A stretch of DNA of 64,000 bases from an uncultured bacterium (GTDB taxonomy: Bacteria; Bacillota; Clostridia; Lachnospirales; Lachnospiraceae). Made by a program: the position numbers and the translations under genes. Shown here in pieces: positions 50,301 through 58,445 of this stretch. The DNA is taken from positions 62,001 to 126,000 of the forward strand of contig CAMTMP010000005.1 of NCBI GenBank assembly GCA_947073545.1, written 5' to 3'. Under the pieces are notes generated by a model. It was not told the DNA's origin and did no database searches. It was given only the letters and a program-made list of their open reading frames with translations. How positions within the stretch are numbered: position 1 is the first letter of the stretch; each line of letters begins with the position of its first letter.

Positions 50301-51752
50301 GTGGATAATCTGAGGGATTCGGATTATGTAGGGGTTTTGACTTTCGACACCCAGTATGACTGGCAGGCAGAGCTTAGACTGGCAGATGATAAAAGTGCCA
50401 TTAAAGAGCAGATCAAAGGTATAAATGAAGGGGGAGGAACTACCATTAAGCCCGCGCTTTTAGAGGCTTGCCAGGTGCTTTCTGAAAGTGAAGCGTCTAT
50501 CAGGCATGTGGTGCTTTTAACAGATGGTATGGGTGAGACAAATAATTTTCAGGATGTGATAAATGCTTATAAGGCGGAAGGAATCACTTTATCTACGGTG
50601 GCAATAGGAAGCTTTGCAGATACCCAGCTTCTTGAGCAGTTGGCTGACCAATGCGATGGAAGGTATTATTATTCTGATTTGGGAAGCGATATACCCAAGA
50701 TTTTTGCAAAGGAAGTCTTTTTAGGGAGCGACAGCTACATTCAAAATGGAATATTTTCATTGAATGCAGCAAGGGGGCATGAACTGACAAGCAATCTTTT
50801 TGTGGATGGATGGCCTGTGCTCTATGGGTATATTGCCGCCACACCCAAGACTGCCGCCACCCCTGTTATTTTGTCCGGAGATAAAGAAAACCCCATTCTT
50901 ACGGTATGGCAGTATGGACTGGGCAGGACAGTTGCATGGAACAGTGATGTTACCGGCGAGTGGAGCGGTGCGTTTTCCGGAAAAGATGACTATGTTCAGA
51001 TGTGGAAACGAATAGTGGATTATTCTACCGGAAATTCCCACATGGGTGAGGATAGTGTGGATGTGGTGACAGTGGGAGAATGGACGGAAGTAACTTATCA
51101 GACTAAGGAATATGAGAGCAGTACGGAAATTCTGGTGACAATCATTGATCCCAAGGGAGAGATTACGGAAGCAAAGCTTCACGCGACAGCGCCGGGCAAG
51201 TATACAGGAGAGTTTTCCACACCTCAGACAGGGCTGTATCATTTTAATGTGCGCCGCAGTGAAAATGGTGAAATTCAAAGCTATCTGCCTGCCGCAGCAG
51301 CAGTACAGTTTTCAGATGAATATAAATTTGATGTAAGTACAGATTCATTTTTAAATTTTGTGGATCAATATGGCAGGATAGTCACGATACAGGACTCTGT
51401 CTGGAACCGGATTTCCACAAAAGCGAAAGAAAGCTATTCCCTGACAAATTGGCTGCTTTTACTTTCCATTTGTCTGTTCGTTGCAGATGTTGCAATGCGG
51501 CGGTTCCAGTTTGTGCCGAAACGGATTCGAAAAAAAGGCGGGAAACAGAAAGAGGCTTTAGAAAGCGTGATTCAGGATATTCCGAAGGAAAATGTGACAG
51601 AGGCGGAGAAGGAAACGAAGGCGGAAGACAGCCCTGACGTAAACTTGAAGAAAAAGAAGAAAGAAATCAGAATGTCTAGGGATACAAAATCATCTGCGCA
51701 GACACTGGATACCTCCCAATTGCTGAAGAAAAAAGATGAGAGGCAGGGTTAA
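47301..51752 (+). CDS. Giant BatA-like multi-VWA membrane protein
   Basis: The 1,483-residue protein starts as BatA/DUF4381-type: a membrane helix (WPLFFLAAVPVIIILYLLK), a second at 57-80, and VWA domain 1 with LLLDTSGSM near 91-99. Two helices follow near 560-580 and 594-612, then VWA-like domain 2 (VVDLSSSNEEHL near 625) and a GATase-like segment (GVICCGGEESFALGGY near 926). VWA domain 3 has VMVIDRSGSM near 970, and a last helix lies near 1377-1400 before a Lys/Glu-rich tail. Elsewhere the first half (about 580 residues) and second half are separate proteins, so this is a fusion. It probably acts in the envelope with MoxR and the ABC exporter. Confidence 0.85.
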   Translation: MIFESLWPLFFLAAVPVIIILYLLKPKGEDYLISSNLLWQKLLKNEQSKTFFDKFVHNLLMYLQILVIALLVIGLMSPFIKIDGQGGGRKVLLLDTSGSMQHMTGSGKTRLEEAVEQACDYVRAAENTRFSIVTEDALGAKLLAVDIADRDSLLRTLQDISCSDSGGNLAMAQGTLDTLMGDEEENAADLIVYTDGEGASGFEELHSGAEKELYVVGEASSNLANEYTVFTRREDGTYDIMVSIANYSDQEVSFDISLYDEGEDLIALKQMQLTPSESTFCLFEQVDWQGEALKSHLDGIVFSEGATDSLAKDNISGAVKSRENQINGLLVGEGNTFIEKAYSALTGESIAKATTDAPDEYNVVIYDAGQVPRAEGRNCLIFGDAGKKTIETLENVVLDLADCDLTAGLSEFTIGVNKAYCFALPQGAKSFLEYNGKCVGYYRELDEGKEVVVGFDIRESDFPLRAEFPVFLANAMIYLTDTSYLASNVYYAGEEIVLQPWVEADMLSFDRCPGQSGLYQIGNEDYQEAYVVRFQTSTESDGRKEADSIGSVENIKLQKVKRTIRNVFLLLALAFLIVEWILYVRQMRYRGKFYLFVRGVVFLCVILALFGIQVHLGSSRMATIFVVDLSSSNEEHLKESEKYLQETIAKMPSGNKYGIVTFGKNALVEQFLTGEDYYGGLLTLPEKTATNFEEAISKALTLIPSDCSGRLVLLTDGKETRGDIYRMGQALSASQAEFLTLLYEDEETPDAYIENVTLPSYLHPGDKYSITVLVESNYDTDAVIALYNGSILTASNGVHLNEGSNRFVFSAQVDADLYSGAMENLRVQVQAEGDTCPENDAFSAYSVVESTPRILLVSGKRANVSEFTSVLNAAGCDYSVVSALNAPDNINAMLTYKSVILADVYIDDLPVGFLENLETYVKDYGCGVICCGGEESFALGGYRDTVLETVLPVEMQLRSINETPSMAMVMVIDRSGSMIDEMGETGATNLDVAIRSATVAVDNLRDSDYVGVLTFDTQYDWQAELRLADDKSAIKEQIKGINEGGGTTIKPALLEACQVLSESEASIRHVVLLTDGMGETNNFQDVINAYKAEGITLSTVAIGSFADTQLLEQLADQCDGRYYYSDLGSDIPKIFAKEVFLGSDSYIQNGIFSLNAARGHELTSNLFVDGWPVLYGYIAATPKTAATPVILSGDKENPILTVWQYGLGRTVAWNSDVTGEWSGAFSGKDDYVQMWKRIVDYSTGNSHMGEDSVDVVTVGEWTEVTYQTKEYESSTEILVTIIDPKGEITEAKLHATAPGKYTGEFSTPQTGLYHFNVRRSENGEIQSYLPAAAAVQFSDEYKFDVSTDSFLNFVDQYGRIVTIQDSVWNRISTKAKESYSLTNWLLLLSICLFVADVAMRRFQFVPKRIRKKGGKQKEALESVIQDIPKENVTEAEKETKAEDSPDVNLKKKKKEIRMSRDTKSSAQTLDTSQLLKKKDERQG

Positions 51753-51773
51753 AATGTTTGGGAGACTATTTAC

Positions 51774-52427
51774 ATGATTGAAAAGAATATCCGCAATATA
51801 TTTTTAGAATATCCTGAAGTTATTTATGGATTTACAAATATTGCATACAGTGAATATGCAAGTAGATATAAATCTGCGCTGGTATTTGCAGTACCTTATG
51901 GGGAACAGCTTACAATCGAAACATATTCTGAAGAAAAATTTGAAAAAGGTATACAAGATGCAAAAAAAGTACTGGAAGAAATATTGAGGCTATTGCAAGA
52001 AATACTTGATGAATATAAAGTTAAATATTATATTCCACCCGTAGCACAAAACAACGAAATAGATTTGACAGCCCCCTTTTCTTTCAAGTTTGCGGCAGTA
52101 AATGCCGGATTAGGCTGGATTGGAAAAAATGATGTTGTAATTACAAAAAAATATGGACCAAGAGTAAGACTATCTGCAATTCTAATAGATGAACAATTTG
52201 TTTATGGCGAAAAAATCTTAAAGAGTAATTGTCCTGAAAACTGCAAAAAATGTATTGATGTCTGCCCATATAAAGCATTGTATGATGTACAATGGAATAT
52301 CAATTCTTTGAGAAGTGATATAATAAATTATAGGTTATGCAACGAAAAAAGAAGTTTATATATTAAAGCACACGGGAGAAAAAGTGCTTGCGGTCTTTGT
52401 ATGGCTGCTTGTCCGTTTGGAACATAA
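51774..52427 (+). CDS. QueG-like 4Fe-4S ferredoxin protein
   Basis: The 217-residue protein has AAVNAGLGWIGKNDVVITKK (the epoxyqueuosine reductase-like core) and two cluster motifs, CPENCKKCIDVCPYKA (near 152-167) and CGLCMAACPFG at the C-terminus. It is shorter than QueG and lacks the C-terminal HEAT repeats, so it may be a related reductase instead of the queuosine enzyme. The start at ATG 51774 is the only good one. Confidence 0.75.
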   Translation: MIEKNIRNIFLEYPEVIYGFTNIAYSEYASRYKSALVFAVPYGEQLTIETYSEEKFEKGIQDAKKVLEEILRLLQEILDEYKVKYYIPPVAQNNEIDLTAPFSFKFAAVNAGLGWIGKNDVVITKKYGPRVRLSAILIDEQFVYGEKILKSNCPENCKKCIDVCPYKALYDVQWNINSLRSDIINYRLCNEKRSLYIKAHGRKSACGLCMAACPFGT

Positions 52428-52502
52428 TTACAATTTCCGGATTGGTAAAGGGTTAGGAAATTTCCAAAAAGGAAGATAGATATTAGATTGGGGTGAGGCG
52501 TC

Positions 52503-52943
52503 ATGATCAGGGAAGCAAATAAAAATGATTTGGAAGAGATACTACAATTATATTTATATCTTCATGAAACGGGTATTCCGGACGATTCAGACCAGTTGAG
52601 AAGCACCTGGGAACAAATCATAAATGATACAAATCATCATATGATTGTTTGTGAGGTGGATGGAAAAATTGCGGCATCCTGTGTGTGCGTGATAATTCCG
52701 AATCTGACAAGGAATGTAAGGCCATATGCTTTTGTGGAAAATGTGGTAACACATGAGGATTATCGGAAAAAGGGATATGCAACAGCCTGTTTGAACTATG
52801 CGAAGCAGATTGCTATAGAGACTAATTGCTATAAAATGATGCTGCTTACAGGTTCCAAAGAAGAAAGCACATTAAATTTCTATCGGAATGCCGGTTATAA
52901 TAGCTCTGATAAGACAGCGTTTATTCAGTGGATTGATATGTGA
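52503..52943 (+). CDS. GNAT acetyltransferase
   Basis: The 146-residue protein has MIREANKNDLEEILQLYLYL, FVENVVTHEDYRKKGYATAC (acetyl-CoA motif, about 76-95) and a YRNAGY block near the end. The substrate is unknown. GGGGTGAGG precedes ATG 52503. Confidence 0.88.
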   Translation: MIREANKNDLEEILQLYLYLHETGIPDDSDQLRSTWEQIINDTNHHMIVCEVDGKIAASCVCVIIPNLTRNVRPYAFVENVVTHEDYRKKGYATACLNYAKQIAIETNCYKMMLLTGSKEESTLNFYRNAGYNSSDKTAFIQWIDM

Positions 52944-52992
52944 TGAAGTAAATAATGATAAAATATCTTTGTAGAGGAAAAGGAATAACCTT

Positions 52993-54054
52993 ATGCAATA
53001 TGCACAGAAATTAAAGAAAGGTGATAAAGTAGCAATTGTAAGTTTATCAAGCGGCATGTTAGGGGAAGATTTTTGCCGTCACAATATTGAAATTGGTGTA
53101 AAGAGATTAAAGGCGTATGGGTTGGAGCCTGTATTTATGCCTAATGCACTGAAAGGCATTAAGTATTTGAAGGAACACCCTCAGGCGCGGGCACAGGATT
53201 TAAAAGCTGCCTTTTTGGATGATTCCATTGCAGGGATTATTTGCGCCATAGGCGGTGATGATACCTATAGACTTTTGCCTTATTTGATGGAGGATGCAGA
53301 ATTTGTAGAGGCAGTAGAAAAGCATCCCAAATTATTTACCGGATTTTCCGACACTACAATTAATCATTTATTGTTTTATAAGCTTGGACTATCAACTTAT
53401 TATGGCCCTAACTTTATATGTGATTTGGGGGAAATTGCAGAAGAGATGCTCCCATACAGTAAAAGGGCATTTGAAAGCTATTTAGAAGGAAATAAATATG
53501 ATGAAATTATTTCCAGTGAAATTTGGTATGAAGAAAGATCGGATTTTTCTGTAGCAGCAATTGGGACTGAAAGAGTGGTACATAAGGAAGAGCGGGGATT
53601 TGAACTTTTACAGGGCAGTGAAATTTTTCAAGGGCAGTTATTGGGGGGCTGTCTGGAAAGTTTTTATGATCTTTTGACAAAAAGCAGATATAAGGATGAA
53701 AAGGATGTCTGTGAGAAATATGGAATATTCCCAGATAAAGAAGAATGGTCAGGGAAAATATTATTTATAGAAACATGTGAAGAAAAACCTGCGCCGGAGC
53801 TTTTTGAAAAAGAAATCGGATTGCTTAAAAGTAAAGGTATATTTGATGTAGTGAATGGAGTTTTGGTTGGAAAACCCCAAGATGAAGCTTACTATGAGGA
53901 ATATAAAGATATTCTTACAAAGGTGATAGACAATAAGAAACTTTCCATTGTTTATAATGTGAATTTTGGACATGCGGTACCCAGATGCGCACTACAATAT
54001 GGGGCTGTTGCTAAGGTGGACATGAAGCAGAAGAAAATATATATGGGGAAGTAA
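52993..54054 (+). CDS. S66-family peptidase (LD-carboxypeptidase/MccF-like)
   Basis: The 353-residue protein has KKGDKVAIVSLSSGM at the start, AIGGDDTYRLLPYL, LFTGFSDTTINHL with nucleophile Ser near 117, LFIETCEEKPAPE with Glu, and NVNFGHAVPRCAL with His. These form the S66 catalytic triad. Family members trim peptidoglycan tetrapeptides or cleave microcin C-type antibiotics; the latter is suggested by the MccF-like layout but unproven. Confidence 0.87.
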   Translation: MQYAQKLKKGDKVAIVSLSSGMLGEDFCRHNIEIGVKRLKAYGLEPVFMPNALKGIKYLKEHPQARAQDLKAAFLDDSIAGIICAIGGDDTYRLLPYLMEDAEFVEAVEKHPKLFTGFSDTTINHLLFYKLGLSTYYGPNFICDLGEIAEEMLPYSKRAFESYLEGNKYDEIISSEIWYEERSDFSVAAIGTERVVHKEERGFELLQGSEIFQGQLLGGCLESFYDLLTKSRYKDEKDVCEKYGIFPDKEEWSGKILFIETCEEKPAPELFEKEIGLLKSKGIFDVVNGVLVGKPQDEAYYEEYKDILTKVIDNKKLSIVYNVNFGHAVPRCALQYGAVAKVDMKQKKIYMGK

Positions 54055-54249
54055 GGTAATAAGTATGACTGTATCAGAAAATAAATTATGGAAATCATAA
54101 AGTTCAGATTTAGATGTGGATTATAGAATAGAATTATTATCGATTTTTTTCTAAAAGTATATGAGGTGGAATGGAATATTCAAATATGTTACGCTAACCA
54201 GCAGAGAATATGAAAATTTTTAATAGCAAAGTCAGGAGGAAAAAATTTC
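54055..54249. other. Gene-free gap before the truncated methyltransferase
   Basis: This AT-rich stretch carries no supportable frame or hairpin apart from the ribosome site (AGGAGG) just before GTG 54250. Confidence 0.4.
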
Positions 54250-54612
54250 GTGAAGTCAAAGGAAACATATATGAAGAAGCTAAAGGAATGGCTTCAAAAC
54301 ACATCAGAATCACCATTGGAGGAAATGAATGAATTCTTTACAAAAAGGCTGGATGATTATGAAGAACATATGTCGGTTTGGAAAAATTCATATCAAATAT
54401 TTGCTGAAACATTGCCTTTAGAATGCAGGAAGGTTTTAGACTTAGGATGTGGAACTGGTTTGGAATTGGATGAAATATGGAAAAAGGATCCATGCATAGA
54501 GGTGACAGGCGTGGACTTATGTCAGAGCATGTTAGATAAACTACTGGAAAAGCATTCCGATAAGCAGCTTGTCAATAAAATCTTTTCCACCAACATTCAT
54601 CTTATCAAATAA
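54250..54612 (+). pseudogene. SAM-dependent methyltransferase, C-terminally truncated
   Basis: The frame starts at GTG 54250 behind AGGAGG. It contains a class I methyltransferase start: CRKVLDLGCGTGLELDEIWK (SAM-binding, near 58-77) and EVTGVDLCQSMLDKLLEKH. It then ends after 120 residues with FSTNIHLIK, where family members run to about 240. The missing half was lost by deletion or replacement. A C-terminal methyltransferase-like piece lies far away at 61026. Confidence 0.65.
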
Positions 54613-54624
54613 AAGGAAGTGCAC

Positions 54625-55491
54625 ATGGTTTATTTATCTAATTTTCAATTTCCCCATATTGAAAGCGAATATGACTTTATATTAGCGCAAAAAAGAACAT
54701 GTTATGATACCTACTACCCTTTTCAGATTTTATCGAAGCATAATCTGACAAGGCTAGACTTTGAGCCGGTTACAATTTTATATGGAGGGAATGGCTCAGG
54801 GAAAACCACTGCTTTAAATGTGATTGCAGAAAAGTTGGGATTAGAACGTGACACGCTATACAATCGTTCCAATTTTTTCGAGGACTATACCAGGCTGTGT
54901 AGTTACGAGGAGGAGCTTAGAATACCGCCGGAAAGCAGAATTATTACCAGTGATGATGTGTTTGATTTTATGCTGAACTTAAGAAGTATAAATGAGGGCA
55001 TCAATAGAAAAAGAGAAGACTTGTTTGACGATTACCTGGAGGCAAAATATGCTCATTTTCAAATGAAGTCGCTGGATGATTATGAGCGTTTAAAAAAAGT
55101 TAATATGGCAAGAAGCAACACACAGTCTAAATTTGTCCGCAAGAATATGATGGATAATGTTCGGGAGCACTCAAATGGGGAAAGCGCCTTTCTTTATTTT
55201 GCAGATAAGATCAAAGAAAACGGCCTGTACCTGTTGGACGAACCGGAAAACAGTCTGTCGCCGGAAAAACAGCAGGAGCTGCTTAAATTTTTGGAAGATT
55301 CTGCCCGGTTTTTTGGATGTCAATTTGTGATTGCAACGCATTCGCCTTTTTTACTTTCCATGAAGGGTGCAAAGATTTATGACATGGATGAGGAAGTTGT
55401 GGATATAAAGCGTTGGAGTGAACTTAAGAATGTCAGGGCATATTTTGATTTCTTTAAAAAGCATGAAAAAGAATTTTTTGGATCTATTTGA
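54625..55491 (+). CDS. AAA/ABC-type ATPase (DUF-type OLD-like ATPase)
   Basis: The 288-residue protein has VTILYGGNGSGKTTALNVIA (Walker A, near 49-68), VREHSNGESAFLYFADKI (signature) and LYLLDEPENSLSPEKQQELL (Walker B, near 202-221). FVIATHSPFLLSM supplies the switch His. It resembles stand-alone ATPases of the AAA_21/RloC-like kind with no obvious effector domain. ATG 54625 has AAGGAAG upstream; GTG 54619 is possible. Confidence 0.8.
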   Translation: MVYLSNFQFPHIESEYDFILAQKRTCYDTYYPFQILSKHNLTRLDFEPVTILYGGNGSGKTTALNVIAEKLGLERDTLYNRSNFFEDYTRLCSYEEELRIPPESRIITSDDVFDFMLNLRSINEGINRKREDLFDDYLEAKYAHFQMKSLDDYERLKKVNMARSNTQSKFVRKNMMDNVREHSNGESAFLYFADKIKENGLYLLDEPENSLSPEKQQELLKFLEDSARFFGCQFVIATHSPFLLSMKGAKIYDMDEEVVDIKRWSELKNVRAYFDFFKKHEKEFFGSI

Positions 55492-55606
55492 ACCGCCAAA
55501 GGCGGCATAGGGGATTATTATGAATCAGGCATACAGATTACTCTAATTTGATTTAAACATGACTTGGGAATAGCAGTTTTTATAGAAAGTATTAAAAATA
55601 GAAATA

Positions 55607-55650
55607 AAGCCGGGACATTTCTTGATAAGATATAATGTCCCGGCTTTTTA
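55607..55650 (+). terminator. Strong intrinsic terminator
   Basis: AAGCCGGGACATT (about 55607-55619) pairs with AATGTCCCGGCTT (about 55634-55646), followed by TTTTT. It ends the ATPase transcript. Confidence 0.85.
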
Positions 55651-55753
55651 TTAACATAAATCCGAAATAACATTAGTATTGACTGGGGGGGGTTAATAAG
55701 ATATTATAAAGAAACAGGTAAAAGAAAGCGGAAAAGACTGGAGGGATGAACAT

Positions 55754-56778
55754 ATGTCCAGAATGGTAAAGTATGATATTTTGAGAGTGGCAGCGAGTTT
55801 CTCTATAGTTTTATTACATGTATCGGCTAGTTATTGGAGTGTGGTAGACATCTATGGCAGGGATTTTATGGTGATGACGATTTATAATAGTCTAACCCGG
55901 TTTGCAGTTCCTGTATTTTTTATGTTAAGCGGCCTTTTTCTTGTTACGCCGGAACGGGAGAATGTGACGGTAGGAAAAAGGGTTCTGAAATTGATTGTAT
56001 TATTTTATGTGTGGTCAGCTTTCTATGCATTTCAAGGGATAGCAGTTGATACAATCAGGGGAGCATTCTCAATGGAGGTATTCAGGGCAGCGGTAGAACG
56101 TTTTATTTTTGGGCATGTCCATATGTGGTTTTTACAAATGCTATGTGGTTTTTACATATTAATTCCAGTGGCAAGACAAATTTGTGCCAAAAAGAAAGCA
56201 GTGCGCTATTATCTGATTTTATGGATTGTATTTCGGTTTGTCGTTCCCTGCCTGACAGACACCTTTCATCTGAATACAGTTCAGGCCCGGATTGATAGTC
56301 TGGGAATGGATATTCTGGCAGGCAACTTTGGTTATTTCCTGTTTGGATACTATTTGAATGTAATAGAAATAAAGAAGGAAGTCCGCTATATTATTTACAC
56401 TTTGGGGATGGGGGCGGTTTGCCTGACTGCTTTTCTGACAGTAAAGGATTGCAGAGAGTTGGGAACCTGTGTGGAGAAATGGTTTAGCCCTGCCTCTTTA
56501 AATATTTTGGTTATGAGCGCTGCTATTTTTCTTTTCTTTAAAAATTGCAGATTATTTGACAGGATCAAGCGTATTAATGTTTGGAGCAAGCTGTCGGCTT
56601 ATACATGTTCCATATGTTTGTGATTGAAAAACTAAATCTTGTTGGGATTACAACAGTTTCTTTTCCGGCAGTTATTTCAATACCAGTTTTGACGATTTTT
56701 ACTTTTGCAGTCAGCCTTACAGGGGCGTTTGTGGCTGACCATATACCGGGTATTCGGAAAATAACAATGTTTCATTAA
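55754..56778 (+). pseudogene. Membrane acyltransferase (type 3) disrupted by a frameshift
   Basis: The first 289 residues are a type 3 acyltransferase: YDILRVAASFSIVLLHVSAS with the catalytic His, FAVPVFFMLSGLFL, and about eight membrane helices. Near 56600 the frame is lost after LSAYTCS. The remaining C-terminus (YMFHMFVIEKLNLVGITTVS through IPGIRKITMF) continues in another frame to 56778. Comparing with the family pattern (SAYTFGIYxxHMF) suggests loss of about 13 bases between two TATAC repeats. It would normally O-acetylate surface polysaccharide. Confidence 0.8.
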
Positions 56779-56788
56779 AGTAAAATAT

Positions 56789-56829
56789 AAATGCGGTGAA
56801 AACTTTTTGCAAGTGATCACCGCATTTAA
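56789..56829. terminator. Bidirectional terminator between acyltransferase and upp
   Basis: AAATGCGGTGA and TCACCGCATTT form an 11-bp stem flanked by A and T runs on both sides, so it can serve both converging genes. Confidence 0.75.
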
Positions 56830-56850
56830 TTTAGAGCTTCATATTTTATG

Positions 56851-57480
56851 TTATTTCGTTCCAAATATCCGGTCACCTGCATCGCCCAAACCAGGGCAGA
56901 TATAAGCATTCTCATTCAGACAGCGGTCTAAGTGTCCCACATAAATCTGAATATCAGGATGATCTCTGCGCAGGCGGTCTAAGCCTTCCGGTGCTGCAAT
57001 AATACACATAAATTTTATGTTGATACCGCCATGCTGTTTGATAAAATTAATTGCTTCGGAACCAGAACCACCGGTAGCAAGCATGGGATCTACCACCACG
57101 ATTGTTCTTTGGCTGATAGGTTCCGGCAGTTTGCAATAATATTCGTGGGGTTCATGAGTTTGGGGATCCCGGTAAAGCCCGATATGTCCTACTTTCGCGC
57201 TGGGAACCAATGCCAGTATTCCATTAACCATGCCCAGTCCTGCCCGCAAAATAGGAACAATTGCCAGTTTCTTCCCTGCAATTCTGGGAGTCATACATTT
57301 TTCAATGGGAGTCTGCACCTCTACATTTTCCAAAGGCAGATCCCTGAGTGCCTCATAGCCCATTAACGTAGCAATCTCTTCAATACATTGTCTGAACTCG
57401 TTGGTTCCTGTATTAATGTCCCGTAGCTGAGAGATTTTATGCTGAATTAAAGGATGCTCCATAATAAATACATTTTCCAT
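56851..57480 (-). CDS. upp: Uracil phosphoribosyltransferase
   Basis: The 209-residue enzyme makes UMP from uracil and PRPP in pyrimidine salvage. It has [20 protein letters not shown] at the start, [14 protein letters not shown], the PRPP loop [17 protein letters not shown] (near 124-140) and [14 protein letters not shown] at the end. Start ATG 57480 gives the standard family length; a start seven codons earlier is possible. Confidence 0.96.
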   Translation of the reverse strand: MENVFIMEHPLIQHKISQLRDINTGTNEFRQCIEEIATLMGYEALRDLPLENVEVQTPIEKCMTPRIAGKKLAIVPILRAGLGMVNGILALVPSAKVGHIGLYRDPQTHEPHEYYCKLPEPISQRTIVVVDPMLATGGSGSEAINFIKQHGGINIKFMCIIAAPEGLDRLRRDHPDIQIYVGHLDRCLNENAYICPGLGDAGDRIFGTK

Positions 57481-57676
57481 CTTAACCCGTGCCTTTCCCA
57501 AATAAGTCTTTTCTGTTGTCCTTTTTATTTTATACTATTAACTTTCCCCGTACAAGTTATTTTCAGAATAAAATCTATTGGCAAAGAGAGAATGAATCGA
57601 TATAATAAGCTGTAAATGGAATTAAAGGTAATTTAAAAAGGAACTAAAGATAAAAGCAGAAAACCGGAGGAGACTT

Positions 57677-58285
57677 GTGAAACGAATATTACTATACTTT
57701 CTTGGCTTGAATTTAATTGCAGCAGCAGTAGTGCTGAATATACGATTTGACTTTGGGGTTGCAGCTTTTAGCTCCACCATGTATACAATTTCGGAAATCT
57801 ACAAAATTTCTTTAGGAACATCATCTATTATTTGTTATTTATTGTTTGTTCTGGCCCAATGTATCTTATCAAAAAAGGTGACGCTGCCTTATCTTCTGGA
57901 AGTGCCTTTGTCTTTTGCGTTTGGGTTTTTGACGGATTTATACGATTTTTTTATTCCGGATATGGAATTTCATGTATTACTGCGGATACTGCTGTTTGCA
58001 ATAACCATGTTTGTTACAGCAATGGGAATATATCTCTGCGTTAAAACGAATGTAGTGCTGACACCTCCGGATGGTATTGTAAAAACCATTTCCGAGGTAT
58101 TTTCCATTGCTTTTTCCACAGTGAAAAATACTTTTGATATTTCTATGGTTATCATCAGTGTTCTTTTATGTCTTGGCAATCATACGAAATTATATGGGAT
58201 CGGAATTGGAACCATATTGTCAGCATTGCTTCTTGGAAGGATTATTAATATTTATGAAAAACATTTGCCGATGAATATAAGTTAG
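57677..58285 (+). CDS. YczE/YitT-like membrane protein (DUF6198)
   Basis: The 202-residue protein has about five membrane helices and the conserved pattern LNLIAAAVVLNIRFDFGVAA and VLTPPDGIVKTISEVF typical of YczE-like proteins of unknown function. It starts at GTG 57677 behind GGAGGAG. Confidence 0.78.
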   Translation: MKRILLYFLGLNLIAAAVVLNIRFDFGVAAFSSTMYTISEIYKISLGTSSIICYLLFVLAQCILSKKVTLPYLLEVPLSFAFGFLTDLYDFFIPDMEFHVLLRILLFAITMFVTAMGIYLCVKTNVVLTPPDGIVKTISEVFSIAFSTVKNTFDISMVIISVLLCLGNHTKLYGIGIGTILSALLLGRIINIYEKHLPMNIS

Positions 58286-58445
58286 ATACTTTAACACATA
58301 TAAACTTGTGGCAGCAGTTAATTTTTTCAAAAATATGGAAAGAAAACAAGAGTAAAAATATAAAATTTTTTTTGTAATATGTTATAATATTGTCAGCTTA
58401 ACAGAAAATATATTTCCATTAATAATAAATAGGGAGAAATGTAAG

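Noticed and set aside
50757..51278. 173-residue minus-strand ORF
   Set aside because: It is antisense to the VWA gene, whose frame is unbroken and shows domain motifs.
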